From positions 1 through 8,416 of the forward strand of contig JADZDZ010000209.1 in assembly GCA_020850785.1 (NCBI GenBank): a stretch of DNA of 8,416 nucleotides. Reading direction: 5' to 3'. Position 1 is the first letter of the stretch; each line of letters begins with the position of its first letter. The position numbers and the translations under genes are program-made. The notes under the pieces are model-generated. The model was not told where the DNA came from, ran no database searches, and saw only the letters and a list, made by a program, of their open reading frames with translations. Shown one piece after another: positions 6,532 to 8,416 of the stretch. Source of the DNA: Candidatus Sumerlaeota bacterium (GTDB lineage: Bacteria > Sumerlaeota > Sumerlaeia > SLMS01).

Positions 6532-6553
6532 TTCCGGGGCCATGGCCCCGGAA
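6532..6553. repeat. Perfect 22-bp palindrome centred on CCATGG
   Basis: The half-site TTCCGGGGCCA (6532-6542) is followed immediately by its exact reverse complement (6543-6553). With no spacer it could be a dimeric protein-binding site, or form a cruciform or hairpin. On the plus strand a T run precedes it rather than follows, so it is not a standard plus-strand terminator. Confidence 0.8.
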
Positions 6554-6638
6554 GCCTTGAACCCCGCGCGAGAACCAGCAACACTTGAACTGAAGACTCT
6601 ACTTCAAACTGGATCATAAAAGGGGAGCAGGTCAATCT

Positions 6639-6677
6639 GCGCAAGATCAAACACCATGGGCCAGACGGGACGGGTAC
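6639..6677 (+). repeat. Direct repeat copy 1 (39 bp)
   Basis: It begins GCGCAAGATCAAACACCATG and ends GGACGGGTAC. It is identical to 6741-6779 except for one base (G versus A in the CCAGAC-GGG junction). Start-to-start distance is 102 bp. Confidence 0.88.
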
Positions 6678-6740
6678 GCCCCATCAACCGCCTCGAAGAA
6701 CTCCTGCCCGATCACCGCCCACCCGCGACGCAATAAGCCA

Positions 6741-6779
6741 GCGCAAGATCAAACACCATGGGCCAGACAGGACGGGTAC
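6741..6779 (+). repeat. Direct repeat copy 2 (39 bp)
   Basis: This second copy has one mismatch to the copy at 6639 and lies 47 bases beyond the 3' end of the minus-strand pseudopilin gene. The 63 bases between the copies show no other repeated structure that I could see. Confidence 0.88.
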
Positions 6780-6825
6780 AAGAAAACAGTTCATGTCCGA
6801 ATGGCATAGGCTCATGCAGGAACCC

Positions 6826-7449
6826 TCAATGTTCCGCTAACAAATCGGGAATTGGGGGCAATCCACCTGCGCCGCGCTGAGACGTCCAAATGTTTCCCAT
6901 CGATATTACGCCATTCGTGGGGTCGTACGGTAACTGTGCACTGTTTACGAAGAGATGATCAAATGCCTGATCAGGACCAACGCCTCCAATTCGCCAAGCA
7001 CCATAGAATTCTCTGGCCGAGGGCCAAAACTTCGAATCAGGGTTCCATGCCGCATAGATATCTAAAACCTGATAGGTGTACATTCTCTCATCTAGTGGTG
7101 CCTTTTTGTACGTCACCATAAACGGATCGATTAGAAACGCCTCAGTAATATACGCCGTAGGGGTTGATAGCACCTTACTCATGACTCCGGCCACAGGCTG
7201 CCCCGCGATGATGTCAAATTCTGCGCTTCCATAGCGCTTGTGCGCCATTCTAGGCGGGGAATTATGGTCAACAGTATAAGCCTCAATGGCGGTTGCCAGA
7301 GTTCGGTGATCTGTCAATGTGCGCGCAACCTTTGCTCGCGTGACAGCTAAGAGATAATTCTCAGTTGCCAAGGCACTCAGCACAGCGATTAACGTGATAA
7401 CAATTAGAAGTTCAATCAAGGTTAGTCCTCGAACGATGTGCCTTGTCAT
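6826..7449 (-). CDS. Prepilin-type N-terminal methylation protein (GspG-like pseudopilin paralogue)
   Basis: The 207-residue product starts MTRHIVRG followed by LTLIELLIVITLIAVLSALA, the class III prepilin signature. PilD-type peptidase should cleave after G8, and E13 is the conserved +5 glutamate needed for assembly. The hydrophobic helix (9-28) continues into RAKVARTLTDHRTLATAIEAYTVDHNSPP, the GspG-like pattern. The C-terminal part with GVGPDQAFD and LPYDPTNGVISMGNIW matches, from memory, a pseudopilin subgroup often present in many copies in PVC-type and related genomes. Such proteins form short periplasmic pseudopili or minor pilins. No other secretion genes are visible here. Its ATG overlaps the upstream TAA by one base (TAATG), and GGGAGG lies six bases before it inside the upstream gene, so the two are an operon. 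Base composition is AT-richer than the genes to the left. Confidence 0.93.
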   Translation of the reverse strand: MTRHIVRGLTLIELLIVITLIAVLSALATENYLLAVTRAKVARTLTDHRTLATAIEAYTVDHNSPPRMAHKRYGSAEFDIIAGQPVAGVMSKVLSTPTAYITEAFLIDPFMVTYKKAPLDERMYTYQVLDIYAAWNPDSKFWPSAREFYGAWRIGGVGPDQAFDHLFVNSAQLPYDPTNGVISMGNIWTSQRGAGGLPPIPDLLAEH

Positions 7450-8333
7450 TAGTCGCCTCCCAGATCTTCAATTTGAAAACCCTGATGATTAATCGCAAAT
7501 TCTATGACCTCTTGCCCTAGTATTTCACGCAGACCATCCGTCTTCGTTTCGGCAACCAACGACCACGGCACTACGATCAATGCAGGCAGCACGCCCCGCG
7601 TGTTATCACTGCGACACTTCCTGATCCACTCGACAAAATCTCCATATTCTGTGCCATCCAAGTTCCCTTCTTTCGGAGCATATAAATTCATACAACCATC
7701 ACTATCCCTGCGCGACCACGATTTGGTGTGAGTGCTGTGAATAAATGTGTTCTTTTTGCTGACGGAACTCCGTATAACTTCCGTACTAAAAGCAGTTGAT
7801 GAGCTTGAAAAACGAATGCGCCGAATTACCTGAGGTTTTTTTAGGGTTATATCTCCATCAACTCTCCCCCAGTCCGAAATTAAATAGGCAGGGCGCTCGG
7901 TATCCCTCCACTTTGTCTCCGAAAGATTGTAAAGACCAACAGGAACGGATTCGTACCCCACGTCGAACAATTCATCCGTGCTCGCGTCACAGTCCGCCTG
8001 AGAGAAGTCCCGAAGAGTGGCACGGGAGCGAATGGGCAATTCTGCAGCTTCCTTTACCCACTTTCCGCCACGGAACTTATACAATCCTATGCGCGAATTT
8101 CGATGGGGAATATTGTCCGATTCACTGCTCCTCTCTTCTCTGCGTCCCACGATGAGCAGATAGTCGGGAAAGATCTTGATGCTTTTGGAGCCGCTGTCAT
8201 CACGCAGAGTATGGGGCTCTCGCTCAAAAAGTATCGTCAGTACATACCGGGGGACAAAAATGCATAAGACAACACAAAGAACAATACAAACAATAGCGCC
8301 GATTTTGCCCCACTTCGTAGTCTGCACCTTCAA
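7449..8333 (-). CDS. Membrane-anchored hypothetical protein preceding the pseudopilin
   Basis: I do not recognise this 294-residue protein. A short basic N-terminus (KVQTTKWGK) leads into one strong hydrophobic helix at about 11-36, so it is probably a signal-anchored protein with a large exported domain. That domain is hydrophilic, rich in Arg, Ser and Asp, with beta-like stretches (FPDYLLIVGRR, RIGLYKFRGGKW, PVGLYNLSETKW). The two Y-aromatic-xxx-W units hint at a short internal repeat. The only in-frame start near the helix is TTG at 8333, placed directly after an in-frame TGA; AAAGG six bases before it supports this start, with a GTG two codons later as the alternative. Composition is AT-richer than the left part of the window. 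Overlap with the pseudopilin gene suggests a joint function, for example as accessory or substrate of that apparatus, which is inference. Confidence 0.8.
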   Translation of the reverse strand: MKVQTTKWGKIGAIVCIVLCVVLCIFVPRYVLTILFEREPHTLRDDSGSKSIKIFPDYLLIVGRREERSSESDNIPHRNSRIGLYKFRGGKWVKEAAELPIRSRATLRDFSQADCDASTDELFDVGYESVPVGLYNLSETKWRDTERPAYLISDWGRVDGDITLKKPQVIRRIRFSSSSTAFSTEVIRSSVSKKNTFIHSTHTKSWSRRDSDGCMNLYAPKEGNLDGTEYGDFVEWIRKCRSDNTRGVLPALIVVPWSLVAETKTDGLREILGQEVIEFAINHQGFQIEDLGGD

Positions 8334-8408
8334 TCATCGCCTTTCTCCGTCGTACCGCCATCCCCAGAGACCTGAAGATTGGCCGCAGCGGCATTTTTAT
8401 TTCGTTTG

Positions 8409-8414
8409 ATTATA
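8409..8414 (-). promoter_or_regulatory. Possible -10 box for the minus-strand operon
   Basis: A perfect TATAAT is read on the minus strand at 8414-8409, about 75 bases before the TTG start. The matching -35 would lie beyond the window edge, so the promoter cannot be completed from what is shown. Confidence 0.4.
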
Positions 8415-8416
8415 CG

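Larger units (their letters stand above)
6295..6825. other. Repeat-rich intergenic region without a credible gene
   Basis: About 530 bp separate the convergent membrane-protein and pseudopilin genes. Short open frames exist but overlap the repeats listed separately, lack ribosome sites and do not resemble a known family. The region holds an inverted repeat at its left end, four full or partial copies of a GGGACGGGTAC-centred repeat in both orientations, and a 22-bp palindrome. It also provides the 3' ends of both flanking transcription units, though no standard terminator with a U tract was seen on either strand. Confidence 0.7.

Noticed and set aside
6378..6560. Possible 60-residue protein with a hydrophobic N-terminus
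   Set aside because: Its ATG lies just outside a repeat copy's edge, it crosses another repeat and the palindrome, and it has no ribosome site.
6656..6736. Possible 26-residue peptide starting in direct repeat copy 1
   Set aside because: The second copy has the same ATG but diverges right after the repeat, so the repeat is not conserved as a coding unit; no ribosome site is seen.
6639..6779. CRISPR array
   Set aside because: There are only two 39-bp direct copies with a 63-bp interval and a third, inverted copy; this is not an array, and no cas genes are present.

Overview
The window is bacterial DNA with seven protein genes plus one gene cut by the left edge. The first ~6.3 kb is GC-rich; the last ~1.6 kb is visibly AT-richer. 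The organism cannot be named from the sequence. A DUF4388/PATAN-type protein, a receiver protein with a C-terminal membrane anchor, a lone BMC vertex protein, a PknB-type kinase, a pseudopilin paralogue and repeat-rich spacers would suit an uncultured Gram-negative lineage such as Planctomycetota/PVC or Sumerlaeota. That placement is a low-confidence guess.

Layout. (1) Positions 1-2705, + strand: a DUF4388/winged-helix-like protein (5' truncated), then a degenerate response-regulator receiver fused to a long helical region and a C-terminal membrane helix, then an EutN/CcmL-type microcompartment vertex protein whose ATG overlaps the preceding stop by one base. (2) Positions 2786-4285: a well-supported cobalamin (B12) riboswitch, a probable terminator-type expression platform, a strong Shine-Dalgarno, and a secreted 397-residue protein of unknown family with two EF-hand-like loops. 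(3) Positions 4296-6294: a strong hairpin, a possible promoter, a Ser/Thr kinase with a C-terminal membrane anchor, and, starting on the next base after its stop, a multi-pass membrane protein with a Cys-rich cytosolic-looking tail. (4) Positions 6295-6825: about 530 bp without a credible gene, holding dispersed copies of a short repeat in both orientations, a near-perfect inverted repeat and a perfect 22-bp palindrome. (5) Positions 6826-8333, - strand, AT-richer: a membrane-anchored unknown protein followed, with a one-base overlap, by a type II secretion/type IV pilin-like pseudopilin. A TATAAT box at the right edge may be part of their promoter.

How they may work together: genes 1-3 look like one transcription unit linking a signalling scaffold to a shell-vertex protein. 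The secreted protein is probably switched off by cobalamin and may take part in B12 capture or a B12-sparing response. The kinase and its Cys-rich partner are probably translated together as a membrane signalling pair. The right-hand pair looks like a separate, possibly acquired, cassette. The most notable item is the B12 riboswitch placed before an exported protein that is not a recognisable transporter or cobalamin-synthesis enzyme.
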